64,000 nt of DNA from Frigoribacterium sp. CG_9.8 (GTDB taxonomy: Bacteria > Actinomycetota > Actinomycetes > Actinomycetales > Microbacteriaceae). Numbering within the stretch: the stretch's first letter is position 1; the number at the start of each line of letters is the position of its first letter. The notes under the pieces were generated by a model that made no database searches, was not told the DNA's origin, and was given only the letters and a program-made list of their open reading frames with translations. A program made the translations under genes and the position numbers. The stretch spans positions 186,001-250,000 of the forward strand of contig NZ_JADOVH010000002.1 in NCBI RefSeq assembly GCF_015751965.1, in the 5' to 3' direction. Shown here one piece after another: positions 34,134-43,118 of this stretch.

Positions 34134-34487
34134 TCAGGCGAAGATTCGGAAGTCCAGCAGCTTGTACAGTGCGGTCAGCACGGCGAGCAGTGGAGCAAGC
34201 AAGCGAAGCAGGTAGGTGATCACGGCAACGTTCAGGAAGTCACCGAAAGCAAACAGCCCGATACCCACGAGGCCGAGGGCTAGTGCGACCAGCAGTCCAT
34301 TGGTCGACTTGAGGAACGGTGCGGCGAATCCGACCGAGACGGCGAGGATTCCCACATCGACGAGGAAGGCTCCGGTCTGGGCATCGGGAGCGAGGGAGGA
34401 CACCGACCAGAGGACAATTCCGATGGCCCAGCCGAGCACGAAGACCAGGCCGGCGAGCGGCTTGGGAAGAGTACGTGATGCGGGCAT
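34134..34487 (-). CDS. Small four-helix membrane protein, unknown
   Basis: 117 residues with four hydrophobic segments (LAGLVFVLGWAIGIVLWSV; GAFLVDVGILAVSVGFAAPFL; GLLVALALGLVGIGLFAFG; VAVITYLLRLLAPLLAVLTALYKLL). No motif I recognise. ATG 34487 follows AAGGAG by 8 bp. Its neighbours are unrelated, so the role cannot be inferred. Confidence 0.7.
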   Translation of the reverse strand: MPASRTLPKPLAGLVFVLGWAIGIVLWSVSSLAPDAQTGAFLVDVGILAVSVGFAAPFLKSTNGLLVALALGLVGIGLFAFGDFLNVAVITYLLRLLAPLLAVLTALYKLLDFRIFA

Positions 34488-34583
34488 GGGGAGCGCTCCT
34501 TCTCGTGGCAACTGAACAACCGAGCAGCCGAACGGCCACGTAGCCGATCATCCGAACAGCCGCCTAGATCTTATCGTGCGGGC

Positions 34584-34653
34584 GAAGCCGTGCTTGAGAA
34601 GCCGTGCTTGTGAAGCCGAGCTTGTGAAGCCGTGCTTGCAAAGCCGTGCTTGT
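34584..34653. repeat. 14-bp tandem repeat upstream of the membrane-protein gene, five copies
   Basis: GAAGCCGTGCTTGT units start at 34584, 34598, 34612, 34626 and 34640, with one or two changes each. The array lies between hisN's stop and the promoter side of the small membrane protein, both on the minus strand. Confidence 0.93.
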
Positions 34654-34663
34654 GCAGCGCGCG

Positions 34664-35476
34664 TCAGGACAGTGCCGCAATCACGCGGGCATGGAGGAGC
34701 CCATTAGTGGCGATGGCGGAACCGTGCCAAGGCCCGTCCTCGCCGTCGACTGACGTGAATGTTCCCCCGGCCTCTTGCACGATGGGGATCAGTGCGGCCA
34801 TGTCGTACACCTGTAGGTCGTATTCACCCGAGATCTCCAGCAGGCCCTCGGCGACCATCATGTACGGCCACATGTCGCCGTAGTCACGGGTGCGCCACAC
34901 CTCGCGCGTGAGAGCAAGCAGCTGGGGGAGTTTGCCCGCGTTCTCCCACCGGGTCAGACCGCTCAGGCTGATCGAGGCATCCGCGAGCTCAGACACCTGG
35001 GATACGTGGATGCGGCGGGCCTGGTCGGAATGAGTCGAGCCCAGCCGTTCGTTGACGAACGCCCCCTGGCCGGTCGCACCCCACCAGCGTGTGCCGAGTG
35101 CCGGGGCACTCACCACCCCGACGACGGGAACGCCGTCGATCGCGAGGGAGATGAGAGTGGCCCAGATCGGCACCCCCCGCACGTAGTTCTTGGTGCCGTC
35201 GATCGGATCGATGATCCATTGCCGGTGGGAGCTGGCTTCGTCCCCCGCTGAGACGCCGAACTCCTCGCCACGCACCGAGTCGCCCGCGCGGCTATCGGCG
35301 ATTGCCGCGCGCAATGCAGTCTCGACTGCCCGGTCGGCATCCGACACCGGTGTCATGTCGGGTTTGGTCGTGACAACGAGGTCGGTGGAGCGGAAGCGGT
35401 CCATCGAGATGGCATCCGCCATATCCGCCAGTTCGCGGGCGAAGGACAGGTCGGACTGCAGGCTGTAATCGGTCAC
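34664..35476 (-). CDS. hisN: Histidinol-phosphatase, inositol-monophosphatase fold
   Basis: 270 residues. The IMPase metal-site motifs are present: GEEFG (about 72-76), WIIDPIDGTKNY (about 87-98) and the C-terminal Asp in YDMAALIPIVQEAGG. Actinobacteria lack the HisB-type phosphatase and use this HisN for histidine synthesis. GTG 35476 is 11 bp after the rsgA stop, consistent with an aroA-rsgA-hisN transcription unit; the open frame extends nine codons further with only a TTG start. Confidence 0.88.
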   Translation of the reverse strand: MTDYSLQSDLSFARELADMADAISMDRFRSTDLVVTTKPDMTPVSDADRAVETALRAAIADSRAGDSVRGEEFGVSAGDEASSHRQWIIDPIDGTKNYVRGVPIWATLISLAIDGVPVVGVVSAPALGTRWWGATGQGAFVNERLGSTHSDQARRIHVSQVSELADASISLSGLTRWENAGKLPQLLALTREVWRTRDYGDMWPYMMVAEGLLEISGEYDLQVYDMAALIPIVQEAGGTFTSVDGEDGPWHGSAIATNGLLHARVIAALS

Positions 35477-35486
35477 GGAGTCAAGG

Positions 35487-36512
35487 TTAGGTGAGCGAGG
35501 CAAGCAGGCGCTGGAACGAATCGAGCCGCAGCGTGCCCGATTCGCCGAGCTCGCCCGCGGCTACCCGCTCGTTCATCGCGCAATCCGGTGCGTCAGGCAA
35601 GTGGGTGCAGCCCCGCGGACAGTCCTCGGCAATCGCTGCGAGATCAGTGAACGCGCGCAGGATGTTCGCGGTGTCGACGTGCCCGAGCCCGAACGATCGC
35701 ACACCGGGAGTGTCGACGACCCAGCCGCTGCCCACTCGATAGGAGATGGTGGATGAGGAGGTGTGCCTTCCGCGCCCGGTGACGCTGTTGACCCGGCCGA
35801 TCGCCCGGTTCGCGGCGGGCACGAGCGCGTTCACCAGAGTGGACTTGCCGACCCCGGAGTGGCCGACGGCCACGGTCGTGTGGCCCTCGAGCAGTGCTGC
35901 GATTTCGCCGGTTGGCATCGCGTCGACACCGCTTCGTACGACGGTGATGTCGAGCCCGGCAAAGTTTGCGAGAAACTCGCCCGGATCGGCGAGGTCGGTC
36001 TTGGTGATGCAGAGGATCGGTGTGAGTCCGGCGTCGAACGCCGCCACCAAGTACCGGTCGACCAGTCGTGGGCGCGGCTCCGGATTGGCCGCAGCCACCA
36101 CGATGAGCATCTGGTCGGCGTTGGCGACGATGATGCGCTCGACTTCATCCGAGTCATCCGCACTGCGCCGCAGAACGGTCGTGCGCGGCTGGATACGCAC
36201 GATGCGGGTGAGAGTGCCCTCATCGCCAGAGGTGTCACCGACCAGATCGACGTAGTCGCCCGTGACGATCGGCTGTTTGCGCAGTTCGCTCGCGCGGGAA
36301 GCGAGTGCGGCGTGCTCATCGGCGGTGCCCTCACCGACGATCACCGAGTACCGCCCGCGGTCCACGGTGAAGACGCGTCCCGTCACGGCATCCGTGTGCT
36401 CCGGCCGGATCTTCGTTCGCGCCCGGTTTCCCTTGGGATTGGGCCGATTGCGAGCCTCGTAGTCGGCGTACTTGTCGTCGTCATCGTCGTCGACCTCGGT
36501 GAGCCAGCTCAT
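35487..36512 (-). CDS. rsgA: Ribosome small-subunit-dependent GTPase A
   Basis: 341 residues. The circularly permuted GTPase order is visible: G4 (ITKTDLAD), then G1 (GHSGVGKSTLVNAL), then G3 (DTPGVRSFG). An OB fold precedes it and a zinc motif follows (CPRGCTHLPDAPDC). It helps the late maturation of the 30S subunit. An acidic run (VDDDDDDKYADYEARNRP) marks the N-terminus. It begins 3 bp after the aroA stop. Confidence 0.95.
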   Translation of the reverse strand: MSWLTEVDDDDDDKYADYEARNRPNPKGNRARTKIRPEHTDAVTGRVFTVDRGRYSVIVGEGTADEHAALASRASELRKQPIVTGDYVDLVGDTSGDEGTLTRIVRIQPRTTVLRRSADDSDEVERIIVANADQMLIVVAAANPEPRPRLVDRYLVAAFDAGLTPILCITKTDLADPGEFLANFAGLDITVVRSGVDAMPTGEIAALLEGHTTVAVGHSGVGKSTLVNALVPAANRAIGRVNSVTGRGRHTSSSTISYRVGSGWVVDTPGVRSFGLGHVDTANILRAFTDLAAIAEDCPRGCTHLPDAPDCAMNERVAAGELGESGTLRLDSFQRLLASLT

Positions 36513-36515
36513 GGC

Positions 36516-37925
36516 TTAGAACAGATCAAGCGGATCGGCAGAGCGCGAGCGCAGACCGAGTAGCGATCTGGTCCAGAGTTCGGGAAACTGGGGAAGAGTC
36601 TTGGCGGTCGTGGCGATGTCATCCACCGTCACCCCGTCGACCGCGAGTCCGATTATTGCGCCGGCTGTCGCCATCCGATGGTCTTCGTAGCTGTGCCAGA
36701 GGCCGCCGTGCAGCGCACGCGCACGGATGATCAGGCCATCGTCCGTCTCGGTGACGTCTCCGCCGAGAGCATTGATTTCCGCAGCGAGGGCTGCGAGCCG
36801 GTCGGTCTCGTGACCGCGCAGGTGGGCGATTCCGGTGAGCACCGTCTCCGAGCCCTCGACAGTGGCGAGGGCTGCGAGAACCGCAATGGTGGGCGCGAGT
36901 TCGCTCGCGTTGTCGAGGCGGATGCCGCGAATGGCGCCGGTGCCGGTGACGGTCAGGTCGCCCACCCCCTCACCCGTCTCGACGAGAGATACCTCACCAC
37001 CCATGTCGGTGAGGATGGTGGCCAGTTCCGCTCCCACCTGGGTCGTGGAAGTCGGCCATCCGGTGACCGTGACCGAGCCACCGGCGACCAGTGCGGCGGC
37101 GAGAAATGGCCCGGCATTGGAGAGATCTGGCTCGATCGTGATGTCGATGCCCGCGATCGGTCCGGGCGGCACGACCCAGAGCCCTGGCTCCGGGTTCTGC
37201 ACGATCACGCCGCGGCGCCGGAGAGTCGCGATGGTCATATCAATATGGGCGAGGCTCGGCAGCCCATCGCCGATATGCCGCAGGGTGAGCCCGTTCGTAA
37301 AGCGTGCACCGGCCAACAGCAGGCCAGACACGAACTGGCTCGAGGCGGAGGCGTCGATCTCGATCTCGCCACCCGCGACAGAACCGGTGGCGTACAGGCT
37401 GAACGGGAGCATGCCCCGGCCGTCGTCGCTGACATCCACTCCCAGGGCCCGTAGCGAGTCGATCGTGGTGCGCATGGGCCGTCTGCGAGCCGATTCATCG
37501 CCGTCGAAGGCGACCGGCCCGAGTGCGAGTGCGGCAATCGGGGGCAGAAAACGCATGACGGTGCCGGCGAGACCGCAGTCGATGGAGGTGCCGCCGGAGA
37601 GCTCGCCGGGAGTGATGAGCAGGTCGGGTCCGAAGGGCGAATCGCCCGGCAACTCGACGATGTCAGTGCCGAGCGACCGAAGAGCCTGGATCATGAGGGC
37701 GGTGTCGCGGGATCTAAGGGGCGCCCGCAGCGTCGATGGTCCGTGTGCGATCGCCGAGAGCACGAGTTCGCGATTGGTGAGCGATTTGGATCCGGGTAGC
37801 GCAAGCCGAGCAGCAAGCGGGCCGGTCGCGACGGGCGCGACCCATGGCCCTGGCTCACCGCCCACAATGAGACCCTCGTCACCGAAGGGGTTGAACTCGG
37901 GGCCGGAATACTTGAATACATGCAT
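36516..37925 (-). CDS. aroA: 3-phosphoshikimate 1-carboxyvinyltransferase (EPSP synthase)
   Basis: 469 residues. It joins phosphoenolpyruvate to shikimate-3-phosphate in aromatic synthesis. [20 protein letters not shown] is the substrate-binding N-terminal motif; the central GTVMRFLPP and [12 protein letters not shown], and late [12 protein letters not shown] complete the family pattern. The N-terminal 40 residues ([13 protein letters not shown]) are an actinobacterial extension. The start codon lies within the SigR-type promoter of the divergent sigR gene, so transcription of the two may interfere. Confidence 0.95.
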   Translation of the reverse strand: MHVFKYSGPEFNPFGDEGLIVGGEPGPWVAPVATGPLAARLALPGSKSLTNRELVLSAIAHGPSTLRAPLRSRDTALMIQALRSLGTDIVELPGDSPFGPDLLITPGELSGGTSIDCGLAGTVMRFLPPIAALALGPVAFDGDESARRRPMRTTIDSLRALGVDVSDDGRGMLPFSLYATGSVAGGEIEIDASASSQFVSGLLLAGARFTNGLTLRHIGDGLPSLAHIDMTIATLRRRGVIVQNPEPGLWVVPPGPIAGIDITIEPDLSNAGPFLAAALVAGGSVTVTGWPTSTTQVGAELATILTDMGGEVSLVETGEGVGDLTVTGTGAIRGIRLDNASELAPTIAVLAALATVEGSETVLTGIAHLRGHETDRLAALAAEINALGGDVTETDDGLIIRARALHGGLWHSYEDHRMATAGAIIGLAVDGVTVDDIATTAKTLPQFPELWTRSLLGLRSRSADPLDLF

Positions 37926-37930
37926 CGGTT
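37905..37930 (+). promoter_or_regulatory. SigR-type promoter upstream of sigR
   Basis: GGAAT (37905-37909) and GTT (37928-37930) are separated by exactly 18 bases, the consensus for SigR/SigH promoters. Transcription would begin near 37937, about 50 bases before GTG 37988. It implies positive autoregulation. It overlaps the divergent aroA start codon. Confidence 0.75.
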
Positions 37931-37987
37931 ACTAAGGGTATCGGCACAGCGTCCCTGAAGAGCTGCGACCGAGGAAGAGGATGCCCC

Positions 37988-38878
37988 GTGTCAGTTCTGC
38001 TTGATCGCCCCACGACAGTCGTTCGACCCGCGGCTGCCGGCTTCTCGTTTCGGGGCCAGACTGCGCGCCAGCGCGGCATCGTAAGATTACCGGCGATGAC
38101 CACTTCGAAGGACGACTCAGCCACTCCCACCGAGTCCGCGGCGGCCGCACCCGTGCTAGCTAACGCACCCGTGCTAGCTAACGCACCCGTGCTCGCTAAC
38201 GAACCCGTGCTCGCTAACGAACCCGTGCTCGCTAACGAACCCGTGCCCGCCAGCGGTGAGTCCGACGCGCCGGTTGTTGACGTGCGAACACTCTTTGAGG
38301 CGCAGGCGATCCCGTTCATGGACCAGCTCTATGCGGCAGGACTGCGCATGACGCGTAATCCATCGGACGCCGCGGACCTCGTGCAGGAGACCTTCGTCAA
38401 GGCGTTCGCCGCCTTTTCGCAGTTCCAGCAGGGCACAAATCTCAAGGCGTGGCTGTACCGCATCCTCACCAACACGTTCATCAACAACTACCGTAAGAAG
38501 CAGCGCGACCCGTACCAGGGCACTATCGACGAGCTCGAAGACTGGCAGCTCGGCGGCGCCCAATCGGTGACCCAGGCTCGTTCGACCCGATCCGCTGAGG
38601 CGGAAGCGATCGATCATCTGCCAGACAGTGCGGTGAAGGATGCCCTCCAGGGCATCCCCGAAGACTTCCGAATGGCCGTCTACTTTGCCGATGTCGAGGG
38701 CTTCGCTTATCAGGAGATCGCCGACATCATGAAGACCCCGGTGGGTACCGTAATGAGCCGACTGCATCGTGGCAGGCGGATGCTGCGGGACCTGCTCTCC
38801 GAGTACGCGATCGAACGAGGAATCAACACCTCGGGTACGCGTGCCAAACCCGCCACTGCTGGGAGTAAAAAGAAATGA
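37988..38878 (+). CDS. sigR: RNA polymerase sigma factor SigR/SigH (thiol-oxidative stress)
   Basis: 296 residues from GTG 37988, which has GAGGAAGAGG 7 bp upstream. An internal in-frame ATG at 38096 has no Shine-Dalgarno but lies 8 bp after TAAGAT, suggesting a leaderless shorter form of 260 residues. Region 2 ([17 protein letters not shown] through NTFINNYRK) and region 4 ([26 protein letters not shown]) are intact. Residues about 54-89 are six hexapeptides of the type [12 protein letters not shown] encoded by an 18-bp tandem repeat. The sigma factor is held by the RsrA-type protein encoded next (4-bp overlap) and freed by oxidation of its thiols. Confidence 0.92.
   Translation: MSVLLDRPTTVVRPAAAGFSFRGQTARQRGIVRLPAMTTSKDDSATPTESAAAAPVLANAPVLANAPVLANEPVLANEPVLANEPVPASGESDAPVVDVRTLFEAQAIPFMDQLYAAGLRMTRNPSDAADLVQETFVKAFAAFSQFQQGTNLKAWLYRILTNTFINNYRKKQRDPYQGTIDELEDWQLGGAQSVTQARSTRSAEAEAIDHLPDSAVKDALQGIPEDFRMAVYFADVEGFAYQEIADIMKTPVGTVMSRLHRGRRMLRDLLSEYAIERGINTSGTRAKPATAGSKKK
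38082..38087 (+). promoter_or_regulatory. Putative -10 box for a leaderless sigR message
   Basis: TAAGAT ends 8 bp before ATG 38096, so transcription would begin at or next to the A of the ATG. No good -35 is visible (GACTGC at 38059). In Streptomyces the corresponding internal promoter makes the short, stable SigR. Confidence 0.45.
38147..38254 (+). repeat. 18-bp in-frame tandem repeat in sigR, six copies
   Basis: Units start at 38147, 38165, 38183, 38201, 38219 and 38237. The first three read GCACCCGTGCTMGCTAAC, the next two GAACCCGTGCTCGCTAAC and the last is diverged. Changes in copy number would alter the protein by six residues without breaking the frame. Confidence 0.97.
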
Positions 38879-39117
38879 CCGACTGCGGATGCGATAAGGC
38901 GAAAGCCGAACTCGAGGAATACCTGCGTAATGAACTGGCCAAGACGGATGCCGCGGATATCGCCGAGCACATCGCCAATTGCGATGATTGCACCGACGAG
39001 GCCCACGTGGGAGTGGTCCTGACCCAGGCCGTGCAGCGCGCCTGCAAAGAAACCGCCCCGAGTGACCTGCGTGACCAGGTGCTGCTCACGCTGCGGACCC
39101 TGCAGTCCGGCCACTAA
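38875..39117 (+). CDS. rsrA: RsrA-type zinc-binding anti-sigma factor
   Basis: 80 residues. The ZAS motif H-x3-C-x2-C is present at H32, C36 and C39 (HIANCDDC), with further cysteines at positions 4 and 6. Under oxidation such proteins form a disulfide, lose zinc and release SigR; the mycothiol pathway is a classic target. It overlaps sigR by 4 bp, ensuring paired synthesis. Confidence 0.93.
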   Translation: MTDCGCDKAKAELEEYLRNELAKTDAADIAEHIANCDDCTDEAHVGVVLTQAVQRACKETAPSDLRDQVLLTLRTLQSGH

Positions 39118-39212
39118 GATCCCCAACGGCCCAGCAGCAAGGCCGCATTCGGCCATCCTGACGCAGCGAAGGCCACCGCCATCAGGCGCTGGTCTTCGTC
39201 ACGCGTAGGGGT

Positions 39213-42200
39213 TCAGCGCACGGTCAGCGCTTCGTCCATCAGGTCGATGAGTTCCTGCGCACTGCGTTTTGATGATCCCGTTGCCGGGCTCGCGGATGCG
39301 GGGCGCGACGCCACCGAGATGTCGCGGCCCGGTGTCAGTCGCTTCGCCAGCGCGAGGCAGATGAATGGCCAGGCACCCATGTTCTCCGGTTCCTCTTGGG
39401 CCCATACCAGGTCGGCATTCGGATACTGTGCGAGCACCACCGTCAGCTGCTCCTGGGGGAGCGGGTAATACTGCTCGATACGTACGAGTGCGACATCCGT
39501 CAGCTGGCGCTTCTCTACCTCGGCGAGCAGGTCATAGTGAATCTTGCCCGCGTGCAGCACGACTCGCTTGACGGCACTCTTGTCGGTGATCGCCGCGTCG
39601 TCGATTACGGGTTCGAACTTGCCAGTGGTGAACTCCGCGATCTCGCTCGTCGCGCCCCGCAGCCGAAGCATCGCCTTCGGAGTGAAGACGATGAGCGGGC
39701 GTCGTGGCCGGGCATAGGCCTGGCGACGAAGCAGATGGAAGTACGACGCGGGGGTCGACGGTCGCGCAACGGTCATGTTGTTCTCGGCGCACAGCTGGAG
39801 GTACCGCTCGATTCGAGCGGAGGAGTGGTCGGGCCCCTGTCCCTCGTAGCCGTGTGGCAGAAGAAGTACGACGCTCGAACGCTGGCCCCACTTCTGTTCG
39901 GCGCTCGAGATGAACTCATCGATGATGATCTGGGCGCCGTCGGCGAAGTCACCGAACTGTGCCTCCCACAGCACGAGCGCGTCGGCACGTTCGACAGAAT
40001 AGCCGTACTCAAAACCCATCGCCGCATACTCGCTGAGGAGGGTGTCATAGATCCAGAACCGGGCCTGGTTGGCGCTGAGGTTGCCGAGGGGCAGCCATTC
40101 CTGCCCGTTGATGCGGTCGTGCAGAACGGCGTGTCGCTGCACGAAAGTGCCACGCCGGGTGTCCTGCCCGGCCATACGCACCGGTGTGTCCTCGAGCAGA
40201 AGCGAGCCGAGCGCCAGTAGCTCGCCAAAGCCCCAGTCGATCGATCCGCTTCGGCTCATCTCGGTGCGCTTCTTCAGCAGCTGCTGGAGCTTCGGATGCA
40301 CCGCGAAACCGACCGGCGGATTGTCGTGGGCGTCACCGATCGTTGCGATCACGGCCTCGCTCACTGCCGTGGATGTCGGCTCGCCGCTGCGATCATCCTG
40401 CTGGGATGCAGGACGCTCGAGGTCGGCGACCGCATTGCCATCCGAGGTGATGATCGGCATCGAGCCGGTCTGCGCCGCGTGGGTTTCGGCGAAGGCGCGT
40501 TCAAGGCGATCCTGGAAGTCGGCGTGAGCTGCGTCGTACTCGTCCTGCGTGATGTCACCGCGGCCGATCAGAGCCTCCACGTAGAGCGCACGCACACTGC
40601 GCTTAGCCTCGATCAGGTTGTACATCAGCGGCTGGGTCATCGAGGGGTCATCGCCCTCGTTGTGCCCGCGGCGGCGGTAACAGATGAGGTCGATCACGAC
40701 GTCGCGGTGAAACTGCTGGCGATAGTCGAAGGCGAGCTCGGCAACGCGGATGACCGCCTCAGGGTCATCTCCGTTGACATGGAAGATCGGGGCCTGGATG
40801 GTCTTCGCGACGTCCGTCGAATAGACGGATGTGCGCCCCTCACCCGGAGGAGTCGTGAAGCCAACCTGGTTGTTGATGTTCACGTGCACGGTTCCGCCGG
40901 TGCGGTACGCGCGCAATTGCGACATCTGCAAGATTTCAAAAACGATGCCCTGGCCCGCCATTGCGGCATCACCGTGCACCATCACCGGCAACACGTTGAA
41001 TGTGCCGATCGGCTTGCGGTCCTGCTTCGCTCGAACGATGCCCTCGAGCACTCCGTCCACCGCCTCGAGGTGGGAGGGATTCGCTGCGATGTAGACCGGG
41101 ATCTTCACGCCCTTGGCGCTGGTAAACGTTCCCTCGGTGCCGAGGTGGTACTTGACGTCGCCCGATCGCTGCACGGTGCGCGGATCCTGGGTGCCCTCGA
41201 ACTCGCGGAAGATTTGGCCGTAGGTCTTGCCAGCGATATTCGTGAGCACGTTCAGACGGCCACGGTGGGCCATGCCGATGGCAACCTCGTCGAGGTTGGC
41301 CTCGGCTGCACCCTGAAGCAGTGCATCCAGCAGCGCAATCGTCGATTCCCCGCCCTCGAGGCTGAAGCGCTTCTGGCCCACATATTTGGTCTGGAGGAAG
41401 GTCTCGAAGGCTTCGGCCTCGTTGAGCTTGCCGAGGATGCGCAGCTGGTCGTCCTTGCTCGGCTTGGTGTAGACCTTCTCCACGTGCTGCTGGATCCAGG
41501 CCCGCTGGGCCGGATCCTGAATGTGCATGTACTCGATGCCGATCGTGCGGCAGTAGGAGTCGCGAAGTACGCCGAGGATCTCCCGCAGCAGCGCAGCCGG
41601 ACGGCCACCGAATCCTCCCGTGACGAATTCACGGTCGAGGTCCCAGAAGGTGAGGCCGTGGCTGGCGATATCGAGGTCGGGATGGGTGCGCTGCTTATAT
41701 TCCAGCGGGTCGACATCGGCCATGAGGTGCCCACGCACCCGGAACGAGTTGATGAGCTCCTGCACCCGGGCGGTCTTGCCGACCTGGTTGCCCAGATCCA
41801 CATGGATGTCGCTGGCCCAATGGATGGGCTCATAAGGGATACGCAGGTCGGAGAAGATGCCCTGGTAAAAGTCGCGCTGGCCGATGAGCAGCTCGTGCAC
41901 CTTCTTCAGGAACTCACCGGAACCGGCACCCTGGATGACGCGGTGATCGTAGGTCGAGGTGAGCGTGATCGTCTTGCCGATGCCGAGATCGGCGAGCGTT
42001 GTGAGTGCCATGCCCTGGAACTCGGCAGGGTATTCGAGCGCTCCGGCGCCGATGATCGCACCTGCCCCCTTCATGAGACGGGGTACGGAATGTTCGGTGC
42101 CGATACCACCCGGGTTAGTGAGGGAGATCGTGTTGCCGGCGTAGTCGGTGGCGGTCAACTTGTTGTTGCGCGCACGGCTGACCACGTCTTCGTAGGCAAC

Positions 42201-43007
42201 GAGGAACTCCTGGAAGCCCATCGACTCGGTGTTCTTGATGCCGGGCACCAGTAGCGCACGGGTGCCGTCCGGCTTGGGCAGATCGATTGCGATCGCGAGA
42301 TTGATATGAGCCGGTGAAACCACAGACGGCTTGCCGTCCACCTCGTCGTAGAACACGTTCTGGCTGGGAAACTCTTTGAGCGTCTGCACGAGAGCCCAGG
42401 CGATGAGATGGGTGAATGACACCTTGCCGCCGCGCGCGCGCTTGAGGTGGTTATTGATGACGATGCGGTTGTCGATCATGAGTTTGGCCGGGATGGTGCG
42501 CACGCTCGTCGCGGTTGGCACGGTGAGGCTGGCATCCATGTTCGCGGCAAGCGACTTCGACATACCTTTGAGCGGCGAGACGACATCCTGGGGCTCGTTA
42601 ATCGCCGGATCCGTTGTCGCGACCGGCGCTGTTGCGGGGGGTGCTTCGGGTGCCTGCGCCGGGATCGGCTGCGGTTTCGGCTGGATCGAAGTAGTCCGCG
42701 CGATGGGCTGGCTACCCGTAGTGGTTGGCGGTTCCACCGGTGCATCCGGCTCGGCAGGAGCGGAGGGTGGAGTCGGGGCTGGGGCAGCGGAGGATGCCTC
42801 GATCGTGGTCCGGTGGTAGCTCTCGAGAATCGGCCACCACGACTCGTCTACCGAGTTACGGTCGGCGATGAACCGTTCGTACATCTCATCGACGAGCCAC
42901 TCATTTGCTCCGAAATCGCCCGAAGACCCATCTTCCGATGCCACTCCGGTCACTTGGCTAGTCACAGCCGATCGCCCACTCTCTTTTTGAATCGCTGTAC
43001 TTCTCAC
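39213..43007 (-). CDS. kgd: Multifunctional 2-oxoglutarate decarboxylase/dehydrogenase E1 with E2-like domain
   Basis: 1264 residues. Actinobacterial Kgd (SucA/OdhA) fuses an N-terminal segment (EWLVDEMYERFIADRNSVDESWW), an Ala/Pro linker (about 60-115), an E2-type acyltransferase domain without lipoyl domain (to about 365, ending near STYDHRVIQGAGSGEFL) and the thiamine-diphosphate E1 body (HGDAAMAGQG, VNINNQVGFTT). It feeds succinyl units into the TCA cycle with lipoyl groups of the pyruvate complex, and is inhibited by unphosphorylated GarA in relatives. GTG 43007 has CGGAG 8 bp upstream; GTG 42965 is an alternative. Converges with rsrA. Confidence 0.96.
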   Translation of the reverse strand: MRSTAIQKESGRSAVTSQVTGVASEDGSSGDFGANEWLVDEMYERFIADRNSVDESWWPILESYHRTTIEASSAAPAPTPPSAPAEPDAPVEPPTTTGSQPIARTTSIQPKPQPIPAQAPEAPPATAPVATTDPAINEPQDVVSPLKGMSKSLAANMDASLTVPTATSVRTIPAKLMIDNRIVINNHLKRARGGKVSFTHLIAWALVQTLKEFPSQNVFYDEVDGKPSVVSPAHINLAIAIDLPKPDGTRALLVPGIKNTESMGFQEFLVAYEDVVSRARNNKLTATDYAGNTISLTNPGGIGTEHSVPRLMKGAGAIIGAGALEYPAEFQGMALTTLADLGIGKTITLTSTYDHRVIQGAGSGEFLKKVHELLIGQRDFYQGIFSDLRIPYEPIHWASDIHVDLGNQVGKTARVQELINSFRVRGHLMADVDPLEYKQRTHPDLDIASHGLTFWDLDREFVTGGFGGRPAALLREILGVLRDSYCRTIGIEYMHIQDPAQRAWIQQHVEKVYTKPSKDDQLRILGKLNEAEAFETFLQTKYVGQKRFSLEGGESTIALLDALLQGAAEANLDEVAIGMAHRGRLNVLTNIAGKTYGQIFREFEGTQDPRTVQRSGDVKYHLGTEGTFTSAKGVKIPVYIAANPSHLEAVDGVLEGIVRAKQDRKPIGTFNVLPVMVHGDAAMAGQGIVFEILQMSQLRAYRTGGTVHVNINNQVGFTTPPGEGRTSVYSTDVAKTIQAPIFHVNGDDPEAVIRVAELAFDYRQQFHRDVVIDLICYRRRGHNEGDDPSMTQPLMYNLIEAKRSVRALYVEALIGRGDITQDEYDAAHADFQDRLERAFAETHAAQTGSMPIITSDGNAVADLERPASQQDDRSGEPTSTAVSEAVIATIGDAHDNPPVGFAVHPKLQQLLKKRTEMSRSGSIDWGFGELLALGSLLLEDTPVRMAGQDTRRGTFVQRHAVLHDRINGQEWLPLGNLSANQARFWIYDTLLSEYAAMGFEYGYSVERADALVLWEAQFGDFADGAQIIIDEFISSAEQKWGQRSSVVLLLPHGYEGQGPDHSSARIERYLQLCAENNMTVARPSTPASYFHLLRRQAYARPRRPLIVFTPKAMLRLRGATSEIAEFTTGKFEPVIDDAAITDKSAVKRVVLHAGKIHYDLLAEVEKRQLTDVALVRIEQYYPLPQEQLTVVLAQYPNADLVWAQEEPENMGAWPFICLALAKRLTPGRDISVASRPASASPATGSSKRSAQELIDLMDEALTVR

Positions 43008-43118
43008 TGATTAACTCCGTGTTGCGGGCCGGTGGTGCTCGATGGCCGCAGACTAATCAAGCTTAATCGCATCTCTGCGCACAACCCAGTCAGCCGGTGA
43101 GGGATTACCGTATAGGCC

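Noticed and set aside
36282-36295. Match to the GCGCAGTTCGC part of the palindromic motif inside rsgA
   Set aside because: Only part of the motif is present, it lies in coding sequence and has no partner arm; judged coincidental.
40296-42254. 652-codon open frame on the plus strand
   Set aside because: It is the exact antisense of kgd, whose protein is unmistakable. Long antisense frames are expected in GC-rich genes, and the translated product is rich in Arg, His and Val without any domain.
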